Origin: Mycolicibacterium rhodesiae JS60
GTDB lineage: Bacteria; Actinomycetota; Actinomycetes; Mycobacteriales; Mycobacteriaceae
Direction: 5' to 3'
DNA: 64,000 bases
Assembly: GCA_000230935.2 (NCBI GenBank)
Contig: AGIQ01000006.1
Span: 1 to 64,000 of the forward strand
The notes below the pieces were generated by a model that was not told where the DNA came from, searched no databases, and was given only the letters and a program-made list of their open reading frames with translations. Shown here piece by piece: positions 15,182-24,309 of the stretch; positions within the stretch are counted from its first letter, which is position 1; each line of letters begins with the position of its first letter. Made by a program: the position numbers and the translations under genes.

Positions 15182-18072
15182 CGGTGACCGACTACCCCGC
15201 AGGCACCCTGGTCAACGCCCGCGGACGGGACTGGCTGGTGCTGCCCGGCGCCCCGGCGGGGACGGTGCTGGTACGCCCGCTCGGCGGGCACGAGGACGAA
15301 ACCACTGTGCTGCTGCCGGGGATCGACGACTTCGCCGCGGCGACGTTCGAACCGCCCAGCGTCGACGATCGCGGGGACGCCGGCCGGGCCAGGCTGCTGC
15401 GGGATGCGCTGCGGCTGTCGTTCCGGGCCAGCGGCGGGCCGTTCCGGTCGTTCGCCGGGCTGACGGTGACGCCACGCAACTACCAGTTGGTGCCGTTGAT
15501 GATGGCGGCCGCCCAGGACACCACGCGGTTGCTCATCGCCGACGGTGTCGGTGTCGGCAAGACCGTCGAGGCCGGGCTGATCGCCGCCGAACTGCTGGCC
15601 ACCGGCGACGCCCAGCGCCTGGCGGTGCTGTGCTCACCGCAGCTGGCTCCGCAGTGGCAGGCCGAACTGCGCGACAAGTTCGCGATCACCGCGCAGCTGC
15701 TGCTGCCGTCGACGGTCAACCGGCTAATGCGCGGGGTGCCGTTCGGCTCCAACCTCTACGAGCACTATCCGCACCTGGTGATCTCCACCGACTTCATCAA
15801 ACAGCGCACCCGCCGCGACGAATTCGCGCTGCACTGCCCCGAACTGGTGATCGTGGACGAGGCCCACTCGTGCGTCGCGGCGGCCAGCGCCACGACGTCC
15901 TCGCAGGCCCATCTTCGCCACGCGTTGCTGCGCAAGCTCGCCGACGACCCGAAGCGTCATCTGCTGCTGCTGACCGCCACCCCGCACAGCGGCGACGACG
16001 GCGCATGGCAGTCGCTGATCGGGCTGCTCGACCCGCGGCTGGGGCACCTGCCCGCCGACCTGTCCGGTCGCGACCGGGAGGATGATCGGAAACTGTTGGC
16101 CAAGTTCATGATCCAACGGCAACGCGCCGATATTCGCGAGTACCTCCGTGGGGATTTCCGAGAGGACACCCCGTTCCCGGATCGGGAGACCACCGAGACC
16201 GCGTACAAGCTGACGCCGGCGTACCGGGCGCTGTTCGACAACGTGATGGACTACGTCCGCGAGCAGGTGACCGACCCGAACCTCAGCGCCGTGCGGCAGC
16301 GGGTGCGGTGGTGGTCGGCGATCGCCCTGCTACGCAGTCTGGCCTCCAGCCCGGCCGCGGCCGAACAGACCCTGCGCAACCGCTCGGCGGTGGCGGCCAT
16401 GAACGGCGAGGACGACACGGACGAAGTGGATGCGTTCGCCGCACCCCGCGTGCTGGACTCCGACCTCGATGACACTCTGGAAGGTGAGGACATCGCCATC
16501 GGTGCCGACAGCGACACCGACACCGGGGACACCGATTCGCGGAGCCGCCGTCGGCTGCGCGAACTCGCCTCCGCAGCAGCTGCGCTGAAGGGGCCGCGGT
16601 CCGACGCCAAACTCAAGCGCCTCATCCCGTTGGTGAAGGAGTTGCTGGCCGAGGGCTACCATCCCATCGTCTTCTGCCGCTACCTCGCCACCGCCGACTA
16701 CCTAGCCGAACACCTGGGCTCGGCGTTAGCTAAGACTCACGGGCTGCTGCGGATCGACGCGGTGACCGGCACCCTGGCGCCGGATGAACGAGAGACCCGG
16801 GTCAGTGCGCTGAGCGTGCACGACGGCCCACGCCTGCTGATCGCCACCGACTGCCTGTCGGAGGGCATCAACCTGCAGGACGGTTTCACCGCCGTCGTGC
16901 ATTACGACTTGGCCTGGAACCCGACCCGCCACGAACAGCGCGAGGGCCGCGTCGACCGGTTCGGTCAGCGCGCCGCCACGGTGCGCACCGTCACCTACTA
17001 CGGGGAGGACAATGGCATCGACGGCATCGTGCTGGAAGTGCTGATCCGCCGCCACGAGAACATCCGCCGCAGCACCGGTGTCTCGGTGCCCGTGCCGATC
17101 GACCCCACCACCGTGATGAAGGCCATCTGGGAGTCATTGTTGTTGCGCGGCAAGGACGCCGAGCAGCTGACGCTGGACTTCGCGGGCGCCACTTCGACTG
17201 CGCTGGCCGACGAGGTGCAGGTGCAGTGGGTGAACGCCGCCGAACGTGAGAAGGCGTCCCGGTCCAGGTTCCGGCAGGTCGGGCTGAAACCCGACGCCGT
17301 CGAAGCCGCCCTCGACGAGGTCCGCCGTGCGCTCGGCGGGCCCGCCGACGTCGAAGCCTTCACCCGCTCGGCGCTGTCGCTGATGGGCGCCCATGTCACC
17401 GAGACCGAGGACGGTTTCACCGCGGGCATCGATACCCTGCCGTCGGCGGTGCGTGACCAGCTTCCGCCAGCCAAGGACAAGCGGCTGCACTTTCATCGGT
17501 CGCTGCCGGTGCCGATCGGGCACGGTGTTTTGAGCCGTACCGACGCAGCGGTGGAGGCGCTGGCGCGCTACGTGCTGGACGCCGCGCTCGACAGCCGCCT
17601 CGACCCGGCCGTGCGGCCCGCCCGGCGCGCCGGGGTGATGCGGACCGGGGGCGTCGGCAAGGTCACCACACTGTTGATGGTGCGCCACCGCCTGGAACTC
17701 ACCATGCCGGGTGCGAGCACCACCATCGAGCAGGTTGCCGAGGAGGCCCGGTTCGTCGCCTTCACCGCCAGCGGGGACGCGCTGACGTGGTTGCCGCCCA
17801 CCGAGGTCGACGCGCTCCTGGCGTTGACGCCGTCGGGCAATGTCGAAGACGCCTTGGCGCGAACACAACTCGCGCGGGCACTGGGCCGGTTACCGGCTCT
17901 TGCCGAGCACCTGAGTCAGGCCGGTCAAATGGCCGCGCAGACCCTGGTGGCCGAACACCAGGCGATCCGGTCGGCGTCCAAGGCCACCGGCCGCGCCCCC
18001 ACCGTGCGGTTCCTGCCGCCCGCCGACGTGCTGGGCACCTACGTGTTTCTGCCCGAGGCGGCGGCCCGATGA
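15178..18072 (+). CDS. SNF2-family helicase, DrmD-like
   Basis: A 964-residue protein. After an N-terminal segment with GRDWLVLPG and GTVLVRPLGG it has Walker A GVGVGKT (123-129), DEAH (227-230), TATPHSG, and the second lobe with ATDCLSEGINLQ and motif VI REGRVDRFGQ near 588-597. An acidic low-complexity insert lies around residues 410-460. This is the arrangement of the SNF2-like helicase DrmD of class 1 DISARM. The start overlaps the stop of the giant helicase (ATGA), and its own stop overlaps the methyltransferase start in the same way. That argues for tight coupling and a shared complex or pathway. It would translocate on double-stranded DNA. Confidence 0.85.
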   Translation: MTVTDYPAGTLVNARGRDWLVLPGAPAGTVLVRPLGGHEDETTVLLPGIDDFAAATFEPPSVDDRGDAGRARLLRDALRLSFRASGGPFRSFAGLTVTPRNYQLVPLMMAAAQDTTRLLIADGVGVGKTVEAGLIAAELLATGDAQRLAVLCSPQLAPQWQAELRDKFAITAQLLLPSTVNRLMRGVPFGSNLYEHYPHLVISTDFIKQRTRRDEFALHCPELVIVDEAHSCVAAASATTSSQAHLRHALLRKLADDPKRHLLLLTATPHSGDDGAWQSLIGLLDPRLGHLPADLSGRDREDDRKLLAKFMIQRQRADIREYLRGDFREDTPFPDRETTETAYKLTPAYRALFDNVMDYVREQVTDPNLSAVRQRVRWWSAIALLRSLASSPAAAEQTLRNRSAVAAMNGEDDTDEVDAFAAPRVLDSDLDDTLEGEDIAIGADSDTDTGDTDSRSRRRLRELASAAAALKGPRSDAKLKRLIPLVKELLAEGYHPIVFCRYLATADYLAEHLGSALAKTHGLLRIDAVTGTLAPDERETRVSALSVHDGPRLLIATDCLSEGINLQDGFTAVVHYDLAWNPTRHEQREGRVDRFGQRAATVRTVTYYGEDNGIDGIVLEVLIRRHENIRRSTGVSVPVPIDPTTVMKAIWESLLLRGKDAEQLTLDFAGATSTALADEVQVQWVNAAEREKASRSRFRQVGLKPDAVEAALDEVRRALGGPADVEAFTRSALSLMGAHVTETEDGFTAGIDTLPSAVRDQLPPAKDKRLHFHRSLPVPIGHGVLSRTDAAVEALARYVLDAALDSRLDPAVRPARRAGVMRTGGVGKVTTLLMVRHRLELTMPGASTTIEQVAEEARFVAFTASGDALTWLPPTEVDALLALTPSGNVEDALARTQLARALGRLPALAEHLSQAGQMAAQTLVAEHQAIRSASKATGRAPTVRFLPPADVLGTYVFLPEAAAR

Positions 18073-21000
18073 GCGGCCTGTCGGCCTTTCGCGCGGTCCG
18101 CACCACGGGCACCGCGTTGCCCCCGGAGGCCGTCCCCCGAGCGAGCCACCTGCGGATGCCCGGGCAGACCGCGAGCGAATACGAGCTTCCGCCCGGCATG
18201 GCCGTCAACGGCGCCGTCGCCCGGGCGTGGGAGGCGATGCTGGCCGCGCACCGTCAGTGGCGGGCCGCGCTGACCCGGCTGCCCGAACACGACGCCGCCA
18301 CCAAACTGACCCGCGAGAAGTGGCTGCTGCCGTTGCTCTACGAATTGGGTTGGGGCAGGCCCGAAGTCATCACCGGCGGGCTGACCGTCGCGCCGGGGCT
18401 CGGCGACGCCGAGGGTGGAACCGGGGGCCCGCGCTTCCCCGTCTCGCACCGGGTGTCGTGGCCCGACGCGGCCAATCCCGACGCGTGGGTGCCGTTGCAC
18501 CTGCTCGGCGCGGGCGTGGACCTGGACACCAGGACGGCGTCGGTCACCGCGCGAGCCCCGCAGTCGATGCTGCAGGACTACCTCAACCGGGAGGACCGCG
18601 CGCTGTGGGGCATCGTGTCCAACGGGCATCAGCTACGGCTGCTGCGCGATGCGTCGACACTGACCCGGCAGTCGTTCGTGGAGTTCGACCTCGACGCGAT
18701 CTTCGGCGACCAGCTGTACGCCGACTTCCGGCTGCTGTTCCTGACGGTGCACGCCAGCCGGTTCGCCCCTCGACTCGACGAGAAGGCCACGAAAGCCGCC
18801 GACGAGGGCGACGAAGAGGGGGACGACAGCGCGGAACCGGCCGTCCCCAAGCTGGACATCTGCTGGCTGGAACGCTGGCGCGCCACCGCCATCGACGACG
18901 GCGCCCGCGCCCTGCTGACCCTTCAACACGGCGTCGCCGCCGCGCTTCAGGAGTTGGGCACCGGGTTCGTCGCCCACCCAGCCAACGCCGCACTACGCGA
19001 GACGCTGGCGTCCGCAGGAGACGCCGACCGCGACCTGCAGCGGTCGCTGCTGCGGATCGCCTACCGGCTGATCGTGCTGTTCGTCGTGGAGGACCGCGAC
19101 CTATTGCACGCCCAGGCCGCGTCCACCGAGGCGCGCGCCCTGTACTCCGACTACTTCTCCACCGCCCGGCTGCGCAGGCTGGCCGCCGCACCGATCGGCG
19201 GCTGGCACACCGACCTGTGGGACGCCCACCTGATCGTCACTGACGCGCTGTCCGGCGACGGGCTGCCCGCGCTGGGGCTCAGCGGGCTGGGCGCCAGCCT
19301 GTTCACCCGCGATGCGTTGAGCATCTTGGACGACGCGAAGCTGCCCAACCGGGCGCTGCTGGCCGCCGTTCGCGCACTGTCGCAGATCGAGGACCCGGTC
19401 ACCGGCACTCCCCGGTCCGTGGACTACCGCAACCTCGACAGCGAGGAACTCGGCGGCATGTACGAGGGGCTGTTGGCCTACACCCCACGCTACGACGCCG
19501 ACGATCGCAGCTTCACCCTTGAGGTCGCCACCGGCAATGACCGCAAGACCTCCGGCTCGTACTACACGCCATCGGCGCTGATCGAACTGGTGCTGGACGA
19601 GGCACTCGACCCGCTGATCGACGAGGCGGTCCACGCTCCCGATCCCGAACGGGCGCTGCTTGAGCTCACTGTCATCGACCCGGCCTGCGGCAGTGGCCAT
19701 TTCGTAGTCGCCGCGGCCCGCAAGCTCGCCTCCGCGCTGGCGATCGTGCGCACCGGCGACACCGAACCCACCGCCGCCGCGCTGCGTGCCGCCACCGCCG
19801 ACGTCATTGAACGCTGCGTGTACGGTGTCGACCTCAACGACCTGGCCATCGAGATCACCAAGGTCGCACTATGGCTGGAGGCCTTCGACGCCGAGCGGCC
19901 CTTCCCGTTTCTCGACGCCCACTTCCGCGTCGGCAACGCCCTACTGGGCACCACCCCCGAACTGCTACGCCACAACGTTCCCGACGCCGCGTTCACAGCA
20001 CTCGGCGACGACGACAAGACCTGGACGTCGAAGCTCAAGGCCCGCAACAAGACCGAACGTGAAGCCAACACCGACCAACTCACCTTCACCTTCGACGCCG
20101 ACACACTCACCGTCGAAACCAGTCAGTTCACCAAGGCCGCCCACGATGCCGACACCGGCGCCGCCGCGACCGTCGCGGCGATGCGTGCCCGGGCCGACGC
20201 CTGGCGCCGACTGGAAGCCGACCCCGACCTGCTCGCCGCGAAGCTGATCGCCGACGCCTGGTGTGCGGCCTTCGTGCAACCCAAGACCGGAGCCACCAGC
20301 ACCGGGTTGGGCATCACCCACGCCACACTGCGCGATCTAGCCGAAAGCGCCGAGTCCGTGCCCGCCGGCATCGTCGCGTCGGTCAACGACCTGGCTCGCC
20401 AGTATCGGTTCTTCCACTGGCACTTGGAGTTTCCCGGCATCTTCACCGTGCCCGAAGGCGGTCAGGCCGACACCGACACCGGATGGACGGGTGGCTTCTC
20501 CTGCGTGGTGGGCAACCCGCCGTGGGAGAAAGTCAAGCTCCAAGAGAAGGAGTACTTCGGCAACAGCGGACGGCCAGACATCGAGAGCGCCACCCCAGCA
20601 ACCAACCGGAAAAAGTTGATCGCCGAGCTATCCGACACGGATCCGGAACTTTTCAGTAGATACATTGCGGCACTGGGTCACTCCGACTCCACCGCACACT
20701 TGCTCCTCAAGAGTGGAAGATATCCCCTAACAGGCAGAGGGGACGTCAACACCTACAGCGTTTTCGCTGAGACGATGCGTGCAGTTACCGGCCTTAATGG
20801 CTCGGCGGGTGTCATCACCCCGACTGGCCTCGCCACGGATAAGACCGCGTCAGCATTTTTTGCGGACGCCCTGAGCCATCGGAGACTCTCGGCCTTTTAC
20901 GACTTCGAGAACGAAGCCAAGATCTTCCGAGAGGTCGACCACCGCGTCCGGTTCGCGGTGACGATAATTGCGGGCGCCGCACGCAACCCGACCCGCACCA

Positions 21001-22181
21001 AGTTTTCCTTCCTCAACCGCCATGTATCTGATGTGCCCGATCGCCGCTTCGAACTCGCAGCCGACGAAGTCCTTGAACTTAACCCGAACACCGGTACGCT
21101 TCCAATGTTCCGCCGTCGGGTCGACGCCGACATCACGCTCGGTATCTACGCACGCCACCCAGTACTCATCAGAATCGACGATCCCAACGGCAACCCTTGG
21201 GGCTTGTCCTTGGCGACGTTGTTCCACATGACGAACGACTCCGGGGACTTCCATGAGGCGGGCGACCTCAGTGACTTCGACTTCGACGGGTGGTCGTACA
21301 AGCGCGAAAGCAACGAGTACGTGCCTCTGTACGAGGCGAAGATGCTAGGTCACTTCGATCATCGCTTCGGGACCTACTTCGGAGCAACCCAGGCACAGCT
21401 AAATTCAGGATCACTTCCGCGACCGACCGACGATGAGCACGACGACCCGGATTACGAACTGCTCGCACGCTACTGGGTGAACCGTCTGGTCGTGTCCGAG
21501 AAGCTTGATGATCGCTGGGACAGACAATGGGTCCTGGGCGGACGTGGCATTACCAATATGGGGAACGAACGAACATTCGTCCCCTCAGTTCTTCCCACCT
21601 CCGCTATCGGTAACTCTTTCTACGCGGCACTTCTGGACGAACCAGAGCACGGACCGCTTCTCCACGCGACCTGGTCGTCACTGGTGTTCGACTACGTGGC
21701 CCGACAAAAAATAAGCGGTTCAAACATCAACCAATTCATAGTGAAGCAACTCGCTTGTCCCGCACCCGAGACATTCGAACAGGAGGCACGGTGGGCTGTC
21801 GGCCGCTCGATCGCCGAATGGGTTCGCCAGTATGTACTCGAATTGTCCTACACCTCAAGGAACTTGAGGCCATACGCCGCCGAACTCGGGGATGACGGGC
21901 CACCATTCCACTGGGATCCCGAACGCCGCGCCCTGCTCCGCGCAGACCTCGACGCCGCGTTCTTGCACGTCTACGGGCTTACCCGCGTTGAGGCCGAACA
22001 CGTCCTCGACTCATTCTTCGTTATTCGCAAGTACGAGGAACGAGACCACGGCGAGTACCGCACCCGTCGCCTAGTACTAGAGGCCTACGACCGCATGGCC
22101 GCCGCCATCACACAAGGTGGCACGGGATGGAAACCGTTGGCGGACATCCCCGCCGGGCAGGGGCCGCGTCATGGCGAATGA
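18069..22181 (+). CDS. Eco57I-type N6-adenine DNA methyltransferase (type IIG/PglX/DrmMI-like)
   Basis: A 1370-residue protein from the ATG at 18069, which overlaps the previous stop; the longer upstream open frame only runs antisense-like through the SNF2 gene. Motif I is DPACGSGHF near residue 536 and motif IV is NPPWEKV near 815, the hallmark of N6-adenine methyltransferases. The N-terminal 500 residues (LTREKWLLPLLYELGWG; EDRALWGIVSNGHQLRLLRD) resemble the N-terminal part of type IIG and BREX/DISARM methylases. I cannot confirm a nuclease site there. The C-terminal third, expected to be the target-recognition region, is visibly poorer in GC than the rest (about 20580-22080). It probably marks self DNA for the operon. 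Confidence 0.85.
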   Translation: MSGLSAFRAVRTTGTALPPEAVPRASHLRMPGQTASEYELPPGMAVNGAVARAWEAMLAAHRQWRAALTRLPEHDAATKLTREKWLLPLLYELGWGRPEVITGGLTVAPGLGDAEGGTGGPRFPVSHRVSWPDAANPDAWVPLHLLGAGVDLDTRTASVTARAPQSMLQDYLNREDRALWGIVSNGHQLRLLRDASTLTRQSFVEFDLDAIFGDQLYADFRLLFLTVHASRFAPRLDEKATKAADEGDEEGDDSAEPAVPKLDICWLERWRATAIDDGARALLTLQHGVAAALQELGTGFVAHPANAALRETLASAGDADRDLQRSLLRIAYRLIVLFVVEDRDLLHAQAASTEARALYSDYFSTARLRRLAAAPIGGWHTDLWDAHLIVTDALSGDGLPALGLSGLGASLFTRDALSILDDAKLPNRALLAAVRALSQIEDPVTGTPRSVDYRNLDSEELGGMYEGLLAYTPRYDADDRSFTLEVATGNDRKTSGSYYTPSALIELVLDEALDPLIDEAVHAPDPERALLELTVIDPACGSGHFVVAAARKLASALAIVRTGDTEPTAAALRAATADVIERCVYGVDLNDLAIEITKVALWLEAFDAERPFPFLDAHFRVGNALLGTTPELLRHNVPDAAFTALGDDDKTWTSKLKARNKTEREANTDQLTFTFDADTLTVETSQFTKAAHDADTGAAATVAAMRARADAWRRLEADPDLLAAKLIADAWCAAFVQPKTGATSTGLGITHATLRDLAESAESVPAGIVASVNDLARQYRFFHWHLEFPGIFTVPEGGQADTDTGWTGGFSCVVGNPPWEKVKLQEKEYFGNSGRPDIESATPATNRKKLIAELSDTDPELFSRYIAALGHSDSTAHLLLKSGRYPLTGRGDVNTYSVFAETMRAVTGLNGSAGVITPTGLATDKTASAFFADALSHRRLSAFYDFENEAKIFREVDHRVRFAVTIIAGAARNPTRTKFSFLNRHVSDVPDRRFELAADEVLELNPNTGTLPMFRRRVDADITLGIYARHPVLIRIDDPNGNPWGLSLATLFHMTNDSGDFHEAGDLSDFDFDGWSYKRESNEYVPLYEAKMLGHFDHRFGTYFGATQAQLNSGSLPRPTDDEHDDPDYELLARYWVNRLVVSEKLDDRWDRQWVLGGRGITNMGNERTFVPSVLPTSAIGNSFYAALLDEPEHGPLLHATWSSLVFDYVARQKISGSNINQFIVKQLACPAPETFEQEARWAVGRSIAEWVRQYVLELSYTSRNLRPYAAELGDDGPPFHWDPERRALLRADLDAAFLHVYGLTRVEAEHVLDSFFVIRKYEERDHGEYRTRRLVLEAYDRMAAAITQGGTGWKPLADIPAGQGPRHGE

Positions 22182-22199
22182 TCGAGCAGGGGGCTGCGG

Positions 22200-24299
22200 A
22201 TGCCGACGTTAGCGATCGACAAGGGGTTCCTCAGCGACCTCGTTGACCTGGAGAAGCCCGTCCGCAAGCGGGTGACCGAGGTGTTCGACGAGTTCGACGC
22301 CGCCACCCACACCGGCCTGCACCTGGAGAAGATCAACAACGCCCGCAACCCGCGGTTCCGATCCATCCGCATCGACCAGGCCTGGCGCGGGATCGTGCTC
22401 GCCCCCGAGACCGGCGACGTCTACACCCTGCTGAAGGTCCTTCACCACGACGACGCCTACGCGTGGGCGCAACGCAGCACCGTCTCGGTGAACACCGCCA
22501 CCGGCGGCATCGAGATCCGCGACGAAGACGCCATCGCCGCAAACCTCCCCGAACTGACCAAGGTGGCCCAGACCGCCGAGACCTTGCTGTTCGAGCACGT
22601 CAGCGATGCCGATCTCGGCAGGCTCGGAGTCGACGACAAGACGCTGGCATTCGCGCGCGCCCTGACCAGTCCCGCGCAACTCGACGCGGCCAAGGCGTTC
22701 CTGCCGGAAACCCAGTGGGACGTGTTGTTCGGCCTCGCTGCGGGATTCACCCCCGAAGAGGTGTGGTCCGACCTCGGCGCAGAGATCCTCGCCGAGCCCG
22801 TCGACACCGAGGACCTGGATGCTGCGATCCTGCGCAGCCGCGACCGAATGGTGCTCGTCAACGGCCCCGACGAACTGATGAACGTGTTCGCCTACCCATT
22901 CGCGACGTGGCGTGTCTACCTGCATCCCACCCAGCGCACTGTCGTCGAGGCGTCGTTCAAGGGTCCGGCCCGCGTTACCGGCGGCCCCGGCACCGGGAAG
23001 ACCGTCGTCGCGCTGCACCGCGCACACCGGCTCGCCCAGCGAGCCGAGGGCCGCGTCCTCGTCACCACCTTCACCTCGACGCTGTCCGACACGCTGCGCT
23101 CGGGACTGGACATGATCGTCGACGACGATGCCGCCGATGACCGCATCGAGGTGGCCAACGTGGACAGGCTGGCACACAAGGTGTTCCGCCGTGCGCACGG
23201 AGCACCGAACCTATTGAGCGCCGACGACGAGAAGTCGATGTGGTCGTCTATCGTCGAGAAGCTCGGCGTCTCGTTCACCGACGTGTTCCTCGCCGAGGAG
23301 TGGCGCCACGTCGTGCTGGCCCGCCGGATCAGCACCGCTGAGGAGTACCTCGCCGCCAAGCGCACCGGTCGGGGCCGGCCGCTCGGCTCGAGTCAGCGCG
23401 CCCAGGTTTGGCAGGCGATGTGGGAGTTCGAGCAAGCCCTCGCCGAACTCGGCGCCTGGACGCACGAAACCATCCGGCGGGAGGCGACGGCGCTGCTGGA
23501 GGCGACATCGGTCAAGCCCTACCGCCACATCGTCATCGACGAGGCGCAGGACCTCAGCCCCGACCAGTGGCGGCTGTTGCGGGCCGCGGTCGCCGAGAAG
23601 CCCGACGACATCTTCATCGCCGGCGACACCCACCAACGCATCTACGACAGCCGGGTCAGCCTGCGCGACGTCGGCATCAACGTCACCGGCCGGTCCACCC
23701 GGCTCAACCTCAACTACCGGACCACCGCGGAGATCCTCGGCTGGAGCCTTGGCCTGCTACGCGGCCAACCCATCGATGACATGGAGGGTGGGCTGGACTC
23801 GATCGCAGGATGCAAGTCGTACGTGCACGGTGCAGCGCCAAACCTGCAGGGTTTCGAAACACTCGATGCCGAAACCACATTCATTGCCGCGGCGGTCAAG
23901 GGCTGGATCACCGAAGGCGTCGCACCGGCCGAGATCGGCGTCGCCGTCCGGGCGAAGTGGCTGGGCACTAAAGTCGCCGCTGTCTTGAAGGCCGAAGGCA
24001 TCCCCAGTGTCGACCTTGCGAAGGCCACCAAGGACGACGACGCCGTGCACGTCGGGACCATGCACCGGATGAAGGGCCTGGAGTTCCGCTGCGTCAGTGT
24101 CGCGGGCGTCGGCGCCCAACTGGTGCCCGCACCGAATGCCGTCACGGCGGCCGAGGACGACAAGCAGACCCACGATCAAGACTTGGAACGTGAACGGTGC
24201 CTGCTGTTCGTGGCCTGCACCCGGGCCCGCGAGGAACTCCTCGTCACCTGGCACGGCGAGCCGAGCCCGTTCCTGACCGCTATCGCACCGATCCAATGA
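22200..24299 (+). CDS. UvrD/Rep-type helicase with N-terminal RelE-like domain
   Basis: A 699-residue protein. Residues 1-95 look like a RelE/ParE-type fold: LAIDKGFLSDLVDLEKPVRK, then LHLEKINNARN, FRSIRIDQAWRGIVL and YTLLKVLHHDDAYAWA. An SF1A helicase follows: Walker A GGPGTGKT near 260-267, DEAQD near 446, GDTHQRIY (motif III), LNLNYRTT (motif IV), GTMHRMKGLEF (motif V) and FVACTRAREEL (motif VI). RelE-like domains are usually mRNA-cleaving toxins. Here the module may be a toxin, a DNA/RNA-binding unit or a regulatory domain. It lies 18 bp after the methyltransferase and 10 bp before the DUF262 gene. Confidence 0.8.
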   Translation: MPTLAIDKGFLSDLVDLEKPVRKRVTEVFDEFDAATHTGLHLEKINNARNPRFRSIRIDQAWRGIVLAPETGDVYTLLKVLHHDDAYAWAQRSTVSVNTATGGIEIRDEDAIAANLPELTKVAQTAETLLFEHVSDADLGRLGVDDKTLAFARALTSPAQLDAAKAFLPETQWDVLFGLAAGFTPEEVWSDLGAEILAEPVDTEDLDAAILRSRDRMVLVNGPDELMNVFAYPFATWRVYLHPTQRTVVEASFKGPARVTGGPGTGKTVVALHRAHRLAQRAEGRVLVTTFTSTLSDTLRSGLDMIVDDDAADDRIEVANVDRLAHKVFRRAHGAPNLLSADDEKSMWSSIVEKLGVSFTDVFLAEEWRHVVLARRISTAEEYLAAKRTGRGRPLGSSQRAQVWQAMWEFEQALAELGAWTHETIRREATALLEATSVKPYRHIVIDEAQDLSPDQWRLLRAAVAEKPDDIFIAGDTHQRIYDSRVSLRDVGINVTGRSTRLNLNYRTTAEILGWSLGLLRGQPIDDMEGGLDSIAGCKSYVHGAAPNLQGFETLDAETTFIAAAVKGWITEGVAPAEIGVAVRAKWLGTKVAAVLKAEGIPSVDLAKATKDDDAVHVGTMHRMKGLEFRCVSVAGVGAQLVPAPNAVTAAEDDKQTHDQDLERERCLLFVACTRAREELLVTWHGEPSPFLTAIAPIQ

Positions 24300-24309
24300 G
24301 GGAGCACGC

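Noticed and set aside
17787-18068. N-terminal extension of the methyltransferase
   Set aside because: This part overlaps the SNF2 gene in another frame and is arginine-rich. The ATG at 18069 overlaps the previous stop in the usual ATGA way.
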